Shown: piece after piece, positions 25,601-37,044 of the stretch | Layout of the letters: each line of letters opens with the position of its first letter | Position numbering within the stretch: the stretch's first letter is position 1 | Assembly: GCA_902729315.2 (NCBI GenBank) | Contig: LR746271.1 | Coordinates: 3,308,001 to 3,372,000 of the forward strand | Reading direction: 5' to 3' | DNA: 64,000 nt | Origin: Spirodela intermedia | Taxonomy: Eukaryota > Streptophyta > Magnoliopsida > Alismatales > Araceae | Made by a program: the position numbers and the translations under genes | Notes under the pieces: model-generated | Database searches by the model: none | The model's input: only the letters and a program-made list of their open reading frames with translations | What the model was told of the DNA's origin: nothing

Positions 25601-27309
25601 ACATTCCACAACATTGAATTACTCTATATACAACACACTCTTGATTGCACATTTAATATGTCCAACATATCCTTGTCAAATTAGTAAGAAATTTACCCCT
25701 TGTCATCTTTAGTGAATTGAAAAGAAAGAATACTTTTGTCTTTCCATCATTTCATGCATTTAATGCAACACAAAACTATATTATGTTTATTAATTAAGTT
25801 TAAGTCTTATTTCTTCCAATTTGTATCGTTAACTATCAATCATTATAAGATGTTATGTCCAATCCATTTTTGGTTACATGAAGGATTGTTCGGCGAAAGA
25901 TCCACGTTAATGTGGGCAGAGTTTTGGAAAAGAGATAAAGATGAAAGCTCTTCTTGACTAGAAGGGGGTGAATGGATTTCCCATAGATGAGAAGGACGTG
26001 AATAGATTGAAAGAATGGAGTGTAATCAAAATGGGACAAAAAGACAGCTCTTCGAAGGTATATAAATAAATACATAGCTGGGGATCACCTCTTTGTTGTT
26101 TGAAAGTGAATGAAAGAAGACAACAATGATGGAGCTCCTAGGTGACCTGTGTGGGTTTAGGGAGTGCCTAGGTAACACCCTCTCTACTCACATCAATGGT
26201 CTCCTTACCCTGTTCTCAAATTTAGCCCCCAAACTACTGAGAGAGAGAGAGAGACTATATGGCCTTTTTAATATGCAATCTCACCATGACTCCACTCAAA
26301 GGAATATATGGCCTCTCGTACCATCAAGAATACCCACTCGATTGTTGTTCACTCCTCGATCATTGAAGGCCTACAAGGGGATCTGACCCAATGGTCACCA
26401 GCATGCCTATAATTTAATAATCAGCTCAAAAGTAAAAGAGTTGTCCCTAGTGATGCAGCAAAGGAGGGGGGATGAAGGGGATCCATTACCTTAGAATGGA
26501 TAGACCAAGAAACTTTCTTGTAGATCAGGTCAGGCCAAGAACTTGGATGGCTTGCTCAAAACCTACATTATTGGATCAGATCAGAAGCCTCAAGTCAACC
26601 TTCTCAGAGAGAACCACTTGTATATATATTCTCTAGTAGCAGCACATTGATTATGGGGAGGGTGGCATAGAATGATAACATATCTTCAAGATTGGAGGAG
26701 ATTATCAAGCAGATTGGGTCACAAGGAACCAAAATAATTTGCATGAAAAGGAGAAAATGCCGACACATTTCTTAAGGTGCTCATTAGGTACACTTCCCAA
26801 GGTGACTCATGGTGGCTATAAATAAATGGTCTCTTCTTTTATTTCATCATTCTTCAAGCTTCTCTAGAATCATTCATTTCACCACTATCATCTCTATTGA
26901 AAGAGTTTGAACATGGCTCTCAAAAAGAGATCTCTATTGAGATGATGAGTGATTGGTGAGTTCATTTGAGGGCCAAGATTAGAAATTCCATCTCTGAATT
27001 CTTGGGGATAATTTTTCTATACTTTGCTCACATCTAGTGGACCTTTTATTATTGTCTGTGGATATAAGAGGGGAACCTCCAAATCATGTAAAATTATTAT
27101 GTCTCTTGGTCGTGAATTCTTGCATTCGGGGTCCTAGTTTTAGTCGCAAAGAATAATGTGTGAAGGAATGGGGGTAAAGTGCAAAGCAGAATCTTGTGAA
27201 CCAACCCCAACAAAACATGAAGGAAAAAAAATATATAATGTTTCTGCAGAAGTTATGAAAGCTACTAGTACAAAACATATAAAGATCCCCAACTTGCTGA
27301 AATGGCCCA
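22696..27309. other. AT-rich island, middle part, no recognisable gene
   Basis: No open frame above about 90 codons and no protein family recognised. The stretch 24.7-26.8 kb is somewhat less AT-rich and includes a short GA run near 26238-26252, perhaps a different decayed insertion. I see no tRNA or other RNA gene. Confidence 0.4.
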
Positions 27310-28154
27310 TATAAAGTTACTTCTCAATTCATTGTTGGATAGTTGGGAGACACTAGTGATATCTTTCACCAAATAGTGTTATCATCATGAGTCAAGTAAT
27401 AAATAGTTTGTTGAACAAAGAGTTGAGAAGAAAAAGCTCAACTAATGAAGTACAGGAACTTGTCATAGAAAATGAAAAGAGGTTTAAGTCAAGAGATAGA
27501 AGTCATTCTAAGGGTAGAAGTAGGTCAAGGTTTAGGAAATAGATTATTTATTATAACTATGGTAAAAAGGGAATCTTTAAGACTCAGTGCAAGCAACCAA
27601 AGAAGAATAAGAAGAAATAACTAAAGAATAAAAAATTAAAAAGAAACATTGTGGCCACTATTCAAAGTGGTAATTTTTTATTTGTCTACTATTGACAAAA
27701 AAATTATTTGTCAAGCTTCAAAATGAATCATTAATACACAAGTTTCCTATCATGCTACAACAAGGAGAAAGTCTTTTACCACATATAAGGTTGGAATATG
27801 GGCATTGTCAAGAACATCAAGGGAATAATAGATATAATTAGGATTGTTGATATCCATATCAAGATCAATTTTGGCTATAATTTAGTATTGAAGGATGTCA
27901 TACATATGGTAGAACAAAGACTAAATTTAATATTAGTAGGAAGACTAAATGATGAAGGCTTCATAGATAAATTTGACGAAGACAAATAGAAAGTCACTAG
28001 GGGTTAGCTTATTGTAACTTCTACGAAGACATAATACCTTATATAAATTACAAGTTGAAGGCTGTGACAACTAGATATATGACATAAAAAAGATTTCAAC
28101 ATTGAATTGTAGCATAAGAGCTTAGGACACATGAGTTAAAATGGCCTACTAATA
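27310..28154 (+). mobile_element. Decayed Ty1/copia retrotransposon: gag end and protease-region fragment
   Basis: Broken by several stops and frameshifts. Gag-like text includes SLLNKELRRKSST and an Arg/Ser-rich stretch. A damaged zinc knuckle follows at about 27546-27590 (YNYGKKGIFKTQCK, first Cys replaced by Tyr). From 27798, copia protease/pre-integrase text appears (VDIHIKINFGYNLVLKDV, RLNLILVGRLNDEGF), ending near 28125 with HKSLGHMS. The order gag, protease, GAG-pre-integrase is that of plant copia elements. It is cut at 28154 by repeat copy B. Not functional. Confidence 0.85.
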
Positions 28155-29759
28155 AGTATTTATTATCATGAGTTAATAATTAATTAATAATATATTTTTA
28201 GTTTTAACTCATGATAAATATATTTATATATATTTTAAAATTTGAAAAGTGGTTTTTAGTTAGTTAATATGAAAATTTGGCTAATTATGTGATTTTATGT
28301 GATTTTATATAATTTTTATAAACTTTTTTTTGAAATAAATGAAGAGAAATAAAATAAAATAAAAAGATAGAAAAATAGGTGAACATGTGGGCTGGCCGCG
28401 CTCTCAAATGGGTCGGAAGCATAATCAGGCGAAGCTACGAGAAGGGGCTCAAGTGGTTGAGGACAATCCGGTAGAGGACATGTGTGTGTCACTCCCCTTC
28501 CACATCACTAGTGGCCAGCCAGACATAAAGCAAGAGTGGTCATACATATACGGGAAAGAGACTCATTGATTATCAAATCTCATATTATTATATATCCACC
28601 TCAAAATTTGACATATAACCAATGTTGGACTAAATCAATAGTTATAGCCTCCCCATAAGATTTTAATTATTTTAATGTCTAAAATATCCTTTGTTTATCA
28701 AAAGAAAATACCCTTATGACGTCACTTTATAAAGATATTTACATACTTATTGCTTCCTCTCTCATACAAGAAGTCAATTGATACGGGTTTGAATCTTACT
28801 AGAGCTAAAACTAATATTTTTATTTGATTAAATCGTGATTTTTCTGTAGATTACTAGTAAAAGATTAAGACGTTAAAATCACTCAATCATTAATGAAAAT
28901 CTCATCAATATGATTCACAAAATATTGTTACTAAAATTATTGAATGAGTTTAGATAAACGATCATGAATCCATCGAGTAAATCATTTTCAATTGATCGAC
29001 ACACAAGTCGTCGTCGAGAAGAGGATGATTTACTAAGAGATAAGTCATCACCTCATGAGAGCATACCAGATATGATGAATAGTCTTCTTTTACTACGCAG
29101 ACCTAAGGATGAAGCTTCTTAAGATGCACCCCACCTTTATCTAACTCATCTTTGTCGAGTGATAGTTATAGAGAGTTGTAAAATTATCATTTTTTCGTTC
29201 CACCAGATGACAACTATCATAAACAATTCAACGACTCACTTCATTAATTTCTAGACTTTACAAGAAGATCTAGAGATTGTCCATGTTGTCTTTATCTAAG
29301 GAGAGATTTTGGGGCCATGGACTTTGCACGATAATCTTCTCAAATGTTCAGGATTTCAACATATCACTAATGCATCACTGTCACGACATTGAAATTATGT
29401 TTTATCTTTTTTTTAACTAGTCTAATTTTTATTAATATTTTTAAACATCAAAAGATGATCCAACGAATGCTTAAATCGTCAATGTCCAAGGAGAGCCCTT
29501 GGGGCCGTGGATATCGTACCATAATCATCCCGAACACACAGAATTCCATCAATTGTTATTGCAAGGCTGAAGCTCTACCTTTCTTACTTTTAACTTAATT
29601 TTCACTTAATTTAATGATACTTATGTAATTTTAAGTTTCTAAAACCTTTTTCATTCAATTTTTTTTTTTAACTTATAGATCTTAATTTAACCCATAAAAT
29701 CATTTGTAATCACTTACATGAGAATCACCAGGCATAACTATATTTTTACCTGAATCACA
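28155..29759 (+). mobile_element. ~1.6 kb LTR-like repeat, copy B, inserted inside the copia element
   Basis: Second copy of the repeat at 21139-22695, with small indels. It interrupts the copia open frame exactly between the pre-integrase HxxLGHMS motif and the integrase core SDNG motif. It is therefore a later insertion, probably a solo LTR left by recombination. The ends can be read as AATAAGT at the left and CACA at the right; I could not define a clean target-site duplication. Confidence 0.7.
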
Positions 29760-30400
29760 TTCCTTAGGGCACTACATAAAATCAGATAATGGTGATGAGT
29801 TTATGAGTCTTTTTAATGAATATTATAGGCAACAATGTATTACATAAAATCAGATTACGGTGATGACAATACTAATCACTCCTCAATATAATGTAGTTGT
29901 AGAGAAGATGAATGCACAATTATGGAGAATATTAAAAGTATACTTTCACATGTCAAATTACTAAAAAGGTTTTGAGATGAGATAGACATCTATTGATCTC
30001 ATTAATCTTTCTTCATCTATATCTTTGAATGAAAATATTGTAGATAATGTATGGATAAGGAAAGAAGCTTCTTACAAACACTTATGGATGTTTGATTGTC
30101 CTACATTTACACATATTTTTGATGTTGATAGATCCAAATGAATAGTAAGATAAAAGATTGTATTCTTCTTAGATACTCATATGACAAGTTTAGTTACAGG
30201 TTGTGAGATTTATAGAAGCAGTTGTTTAAAAGTAGAGATGTATCATTTGTTGAAGATCAGAACATCGGAGTTATAAATAAGGAAGTAATAGTTAAAAGAT
30301 TTGTAAAAGTTTTTGTAAATTGTGACCAAGTCACTCTTCATATATATCATGATGAAGGGAGAGATATACAATAAGAAAAAATTGAAGTTGATGAAGATTT
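29760..30400 (+). mobile_element. Decayed copia integrase region
   Basis: Continues the copia element on + after repeat B. The integrase core appears as HYIKSDNGDEFMSLF, then ITPQYNVVVEKMNAQLW (the usual TPQxNGxxERxN with changes). It is followed by the post-integrase region resembling FGC...RSK...IVFFLDTHM (usually CIFLGYS). Multiple stops are present. A ~26 bp piece of the SDNG-coding region is repeated at 29841-29866. Confidence 0.8.
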
Positions 30401-32359
30401 ACTTAAAAGATGAGTAGTGTAGATGCTTATTTTAATTCATAGAAGGAAATGTAGCTTCATATAATTATTTTAGAAATGTAGAAGCTAGAAGAGGAGGTAT
30501 TTCTCCTTTAGAAAAAATAAAAATAAAAATAAATAAAAAATTAAAAATATATTTTTTTAAAAATAAAATTAAAAACTAAAAACTAAAAATCAAAAAAGTA
30601 AAATATAAAATATATATATTTAAAAATAAAATTGAAAAAATAAAAATAAAATAAAAATAAAATAATAAAAAATAAAATAAAAAATGAAGACAATATAATA
30701 TATAAATTTATGAATATATTATATTGTATTATCATCATAATAGGCGACAATCATTCCCACACCTAGATTGGGTACTTGTCAAAGCATATGTTTTGTGTTA
30801 AAATATATAGATGATATGTATGTGAAAAGTTCAAATATGGGACTAAATGATTTTTTCTTGTTTCATGATACCGGTTCACGGTGGTTTGATCTTGTGACAC
30901 AGCATGCCACGTCACAAGAAAAAGAGAGATCTAACAATGAGTGAAGCATCATGATATTGGGAATATAAGTTTTCACATGTATCAACATCATGGGTATAAA
31001 TGTAATTATTGATTATTGTCTAGTAAAATAGACTATTATCTATTATTATTAAAATTTTGATAGCATTCATGATTATGTTAATCCATTTTTCCTCTCTTTC
31101 ATGCAATCAAAGCCTTTGATTGTCGACAAGCTTATTCCTTCCTCCCCCAATTACACTCAAGGCCTCTGACAACTAGTCAAGTCATCTCTTCTCCTCTCAG
31201 ACGATGGTGATAGTGTGGTTGACCCCTCTTCTCAACAAATCTCTTTGTTGAGTGGCATAACATTTCTAAATGATACTCCTATGATGTTTTGCATATTATG
31301 ACACAATCAGATGAAACCAGATCATCACATCAATATCTCTAGTTATCTAGGAGGTATACTAACATTGGGCAGTACTTATTTTCTTATTTTAATCACTAAT
31401 TTATATTTTACGTCAAGTTATTTGCATCTTTAAAAATCTATAAAACTGATTCAAAACTTGATGAATGATCTTTATTTCTCTTTTCAATATTTTGAAACTC
31501 GTATGAGATCAATCTAAACTTGTGTCCAACTTATTTTCTCTTGATTTTTTCAATTGAATCTTGAAAAATTCATGTTCCTAATATTATGCCAATAATAGTT
31601 TTTATGCTGATTTTGAACACAAAATTTGTGAGATTAAAGACAGATTAATGAGTGTTTAAGTTTGAAAATAAGGTGGAGACATTCACACTTGATCTCATAT
31701 CATGTGTGAATTCTCAAAAAATATTTGTCCAAAAAATATGGTCAAAACCGAATTATGAGTCAATTCAAAATCATTGTAAAAATGAGTTGATTGTGTCTTC
31801 TCTTTCATTATTATTCATTTAAACATTCTCCTTCTCTCTCTCCTTCTCATGAGATCCTTCTCTCTTTCTCTTGAAATATCTCTCTCGAAATCTCACTTTC
31901 TCTCAAGTTCCCTATCTTTTTCTTCCTTTCTCCCTCTCTCTTTTTCTATTTACAGTTCTCTATCTTTCTCTTGAGATATCTCTTTCTCAAGATCTGGATC
32001 CCTCTCTCTCTCCTCCCCTAAAAATCCTTTCACCTTTAAAAATATTCTTCTCTTTTCTCTCTCCATTCCTCCACCATCTCCCTTTTCTTTTCTTCTATTT
32101 TTTTATATATAATTATTTACATCTTTAATATTTATAGGTATATTCTTTATTTTTATCAAAAAGGGTTAAAAACTAAAAATCATTGTTCATATAAATTAAA
32201 TCAAGTTTTCATGACAAATTAATCTTCTTGTGTTTGACTTGGGACTTACATCTATACTAAAATATTATTAAGATAGTTATAAATTATATTAGATGTTGGG
32301 TATTTAAATATAATAATAAATTGACATCAATCATCAAAAAGTGAGGGAGCTACTTCTAA
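30401..32359. other. AT-rich spacer splitting the copia pol region
   Basis: Holds a low-complexity A-rich stretch at 30515-30680 (repeats of AAAATAAAAAT type) and a pyrimidine-rich stretch at 31835-32100 (TCTCTC, CTTTTC). No recognisable coding sequence. It separates integrase from reverse transcriptase by about 2 kb, where an intact copia element would have a few hundred bases. It is probably another insertion or the variable linker grown by indels. Confidence 0.45.
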
Positions 32360-33262
32360 TAATATCTTAACATAGAAGATTAGACAACATCAACATTCAT
32401 GAATGTATCCACTAGATGAGTATATTATGCTTACTAATGTAGGTGAATTAAAAAGTTAAGCCATTTAAGACTAAGCATAATGAAGAATGGTTAGTAGCTA
32501 TGAATAAGGAAATAGAAGCATTATAGAGAAATCAAACATATGACCTTGTAAAGTTACTTAAGGAGAAGAAAACTTTGAAGAACAAGTTGTTTTTCAAGTT
32601 AAAGACTCAAGAAAATTATTCTTTACTAAAGTATAATGCTAATTTAGTTATAAAGAACTTCAACCAAATGAAAGATATTAACTTTGATGAAATTTTCTCA
32701 CATGTTATAAAAATATCTTCTATTTATGTTGCTCTAAGCATAGTTGTTAGTATCGACTTAGAGGTTGACTAACTAGATGTAAAGATTATGTTTCTTCATG
32801 GTGGTTTAAAGGAAAAGATTTATATTGAGCAACAAGAAGGTTTTAAGGTAAAAGGTAATAACTATCTTGTGTGCAAGTTGAAGAAGAGATTGTATAAACT
32901 GAAACAAATTCCAAAACAATGGTATAAGAAGTTTGATTCATTAATAATTGATAATAAATACAAATGTAATGCTACATATCATTACATCTACATCAATGCT
33001 TTAATGATAATTTTATAATTCTCTTGTTCTATGTTGACGTTACACTTATATTTGACAAAAATATGTTAACAATTGATAAGATGAACAAGTCATTTGTTAT
33101 GCAAGACATGGGGCCAACAAAGCAAATACTTGATATATAGATTTTTTGTGATAGAAAATCATGAAGATATGACTATCACAAGAAAAATATATAAAGAAGG
33201 TGTTAGACAGATTTAGTATGAGTAATACAAAATCTATTGGTTCTACTTTTGTAAATTAATTT
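32360..33262 (+). mobile_element. Decayed copia reverse transcriptase region
   Basis: Text typical of copia reverse transcriptase with stops and substitutions. EEWLVAMNKEIEAL is followed by KTLKNKLFFKLKTQE, NLVIKNFNQMKDINFDEIFS, LDVKIMFLHGGLKEKIYIEQ and VCKLKKRLYKLKQIPKQWYK. Further on come traces of the KSFVMQDMGPTKQIL segment near 33090-33130. The catalytic YVDDM box is lost or frameshifted near 33020-33050. The fragment stops at about 33262, where a second copia fragment begins on the other strand. Confidence 0.88.
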
Positions 33263-33897
33263 TTTAATTTTTTATTTCTTTCTTATTATTATTCTTTGGC
33301 TATTGACACTAACTCTTGAAATGTCTATTGTCACCACAATTGTAACAAATAATTTCATTCATTCACTCACTTTGGCTTACTTCTATCATTGGAGTGACTT
33401 TTATTTCTTAACTTTAAACTCCTATTTTTTGTCAAATGACTGTGCTTCACTAATTGAGTTTCTCTTTCTCAACTACTCACTCAGCAAATTACTTGTTACT
33501 TGGCTCATAATATCAACACCATCTAACATAGAATTAATGAGAGATACCATCAATGTCTTTCAATTATTCAGCAACAAACTAAGTAACAATGATTGTAGCT
33601 CATCATCAATACTCATCTTTATAGAGGTTAACTTATTAGTAATAATATTTTGCATCTCATTCAAATGTTCATCAGTAAAAGTATCATCCTTACACTTCAG
33701 ATTTACAAACTTTTTGATCAAGAATATTTTGTTATCTACTATATTTCTATCATAAAGACTTTTTAGCTTTTTTCTAAAAGAGTGTGTAGAACTTCCCTTG
33801 GATATATGGTGGAATACATTATCATTAAGTGATTGTCTCATGAAACTAATTATCTTTCAATGTAGCCTTTTCAAGTCATCACTTGGCTCTGATACCA
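33263..33897 (-). mobile_element. Second copia fragment in opposite orientation: primer-binding site and gag
   Basis: On the minus strand, a primer-binding site complementary to initiator tRNA-Met (TGGTATCAGAGCCAAG) lies at 33897-33882. It is followed by a gag open frame 33841-33560, which contains KLKSLYDRNIVDNKIFLIKK and DEHLNEMQNIITNKL in UBN2-type gag order. A zinc knuckle (CYNCGDNRHFK) at about 33350-33303 completes the gag. Stops interrupt the frame. It resembles the 27.3 kb gag closely enough to belong to the same family. The LTR that should precede the primer site (above 33898) is not recognisable. Confidence 0.85.
33882..33897 (-). other. Retrotransposon primer-binding site (tRNA-iMet)
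   Basis: TGGTATCAGAGCCAAG on the minus strand, the usual plant copia primer-binding site. It fixes the orientation and 5' end of the minus-strand element. Confidence 0.85.
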
Positions 33898-34457
33898 CTT
33901 ATTAAAGTAAAATGTTCAATCTAAACTTACGAAAAATGTGCCGGGCGTTGGGATTCAATTACTCACCTCGAGAAATCCAACTACCCGTTCTTGGACCCCA
34001 CTTCTCTCTCCGCATTTAATGCGTTTCATGTTCTTACACAGCCGCCATATGAGCTGAGTATTTGGGCCACGTGCTCACTTAATGAGTCATGTGCCCAACT
34101 TCGCCGGCGTAGATGTTCCGGCGGTCGTGTCTCTCGTCATGGGGAACGGGGTGGCTCGTCATTGATGGAAATTTAGACGACGACAATCGGAGGAACCAAG
34201 CACACTGACGATGATCAATGAGGCTAAGAAGCCTCCTCTTACAACAGCGGAAGGACAACCTAAACGAGCAGAAGAACAATTTCAGAAAGCGGGGAGGAGT
34301 CGGAATGCTGCTAGAAAATCCCCATGGATCGATCGTCTACTTGGCGGCGCCGTTGACCGGCAGTTCTTCATCCACAGCGAGAGGAACCGACTTCGCCTGA
34401 AAAACCAGCAAGGGCAGAGAGATTAGGGTTCATCGATTCGATTCAGCGCACGGATCA
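33898..34457. other. Boundary between AT-rich island and sucrose synthase 3' end
   Basis: GC content rises abruptly at about 33.94 kb. The right part is presumably the sucrose synthase 3' UTR (minus strand). Open frames of 60-70 codons on both strands have no family features. Confidence 0.4.
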
Positions 34458-37003
34458 CTATAATTCTTGCGGCTGGCTCACCAGGTTGCGGTATTTGAGG
34501 GCGTAGAACATCTCCAGGTAGCGGCGGGTTTCCCGCCGCTCCAGGTTGGAGACGTACTTCCAGAAGCCGTAGACGCCGGAGAGCGTCATCAACCTCTCGG
34601 AGTACAGCTTCCAGGTGTACCTGAATTAGGGTTAGAGTTAGGGACTGCCACTGTCCTGGCCATGGAGGAGGAAGCATATGGTAAGAGCTTTGCTCACTTG
34701 TCGTAGATCCGCTGAAGGCCGGCCTGGGAGATTTTCTCCCAGTGCTGGGGGTCGGCCTTGGACTTGTCGAAGAACTGCACGAGGATGTCGGCCACTTTTT
34801 CGCCGTTGTATGGATCGATGTGGAAGCCGGAAACGCCGTCGACGATGATCTCGCCGGGGCCTCCGTGAAGAGTCGCGAATGTGGGTAGACCGCAGGTCAT
34901 GGCCTCGACCACGGTGAGCCCGAAGGCCTCGTAGAAGGCCGGCTGGAGCAAAAAAGAACCCATAGCTCGCTCAGGAGGACGAAGAAGATCAAGAAGATGA
35001 TGAAGAAGAAGAAGAAGAGGAAGAGTAACAGGATGAGGAAGAAGAAGAGGAAGAAGAGAATGTTACCTGGACGAAGGCGCCCTTGGTGTCGGCGATGTAG
35101 CGGTAGAGCTCGGCGTTGCGGACGCGGTTCATCTGGGCGGAGATCCAGCGGATCTGCCCGTTGAGGTTGTAGTCTTTGATGAGGGAGTGCATCTTCTTGA
35201 ACTCGGCCTGCTCCTCGAGATCCTTGGACTCCTTCCCGTGGTCGCCGCAGACGACGACGAGGTTCACGAGCTCCCGGAGCCGCGGGGACTTGGCGTACAG
35301 CTCGACCAGCCCAGTCATGTTCTTCACGCGGTCCAGCCTCGCCATGGAGAAGATGATGGGCTTCTTCCTGTCCTCGAGAACGCATCTGCGTAGAAACCAG
35401 AGGAACCCGTCAATCACAGTCGGCTTTGAGAGGAGGAACTGTTCTCAGAAGCGGGTATTCAGAAGCTCCGACTACTACTGACATGTGCTCTTCGTTCTCG
35501 ACATTGCTGAAGAGCAGCTCCTCGATCTCGGAGTGAAGCGCTGTCAGCCTCTTGCTCTTCTCCGAGTAGGGGAAGTAGACGGACATGTCGGCACCGGGAG
35601 AGACGATGTTGAACTTGGGGTCGAAGACGTCGATCCCATGGACAACCCGGTAGAGCCCCGGCATCGTGAAGGCCGTGTGGCTCTCGTACTGCCCCACTGT
35701 GTCCTTGCTGCAGAAGCGGAGAGAGAAAGCTTCAGCTTCAGGTCTCTAGAGAGAGAGAGAGATGGCGCGCGGAGCTCAGAAAAAGGAAGAAAAGTGGGGA
35801 GACCTTCCGGCGATCTCCTGGTAGGTGCTGGTGATGATGAAATCGGCGTGGTTCATGGCGATCAGGTCGGCGGTGAACTGGCACGAGAAGTGATACTGCT
35901 CTTCGAACTTCTTCCAGTATATGTCCGAGCTAGGGTACTTGGTCTTCTCCAGGGCGTGGGCGATGGTGCACTGAAGAATTGCAGAAAGATCAGTCAGGGC
36001 AGAGAGGAGGAGCGAGAAAGAGACCCCGCTGGACGCGGGGGGGGGGGGGGCAACTGCCAGCTGCATACCTGCGTCACTCCCAGTTTATGCGCCAGCAGCG
36101 ATGCGACGAGGTTCCCGTCGCTGTAATTGCCGATGATCAGGTCGGGCTTCGCCTGTAACTCTCCGGCGATCTCATTGGCCACGTCCTGCAGATGAGGAAG
36201 GAGGAGAATCAGTTCGTTCTGCTTTTTCTTACCAGAAATCACGAATATAATCAGAAAAACGATCGATCCAGGGAAGAATGAATGCTGGAGGATGAATGCT
36301 CTCCTCTGCAATACCTCGGCGAAGGTCTCCAGGTAAGGCCAGACTTCGAAGCGGGAGATCCATTTTCGGAGGATCCCCTTTTCGGTGCGGAAGGGCACCC
36401 GCAGGATGTGAGTATGTTCCGTCTCGAGGACCTTCTCGAGCCGCTGGCTGCACGTCGTCCCCGTCGCATCCGGTAGCAGCCGGGTCACCTGCACCACCAC
36501 CGCCATCTTCAGTCGGGGAGGAAGGTCGAAGAAAGGCACAGAGGAAACCAAAGGAAGGGGAAGGGGAGGCTCACGATGAGGATCCGGGGGGTGATGTTGA
36601 GGCCCTGCTGCTTGATCCTGAGGAGCATCTCGTTCTCCAGCGCGCGTACCTGGTCGAGGATGTAGACGATCTGCGGCAGCGGAAAGGGATGAGCGGTGGT
36701 GCCGGGCTCGAACAGAGGAAGAAAAGGGGGGAGTATTAGGGCAGAAGACCCACCTGGCCGCCGGTGTCGGGGTAGCCGAGGACGTTGGCCTGGGCGAAGT
36801 AGCCGTGGGGGGAGAGGATGACGACGTTGAACACCATGGGGATCCTCCCCAGGAAGCTCTCCAGCGTGCACGGGTCGGGGGCTTCCAGCAGGTCCAGCAG
36901 CAGGTAGATCATCTCCACCACCCGCCCCGCACAGTCCCCCCACCCCTTCTCCAGCCCTAGTTCCTGGAATCTGCCCACCATGGAGAAGACGACCTTCAGT
37001 AAG

Positions 37004-37044
<41 letters not shown>

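Noticed and set aside
35485-36126. 213-codon plus-strand frame in the sucrose synthase middle
   Set aside because: Spans several validated minus-strand exons and introns; no independent evidence.
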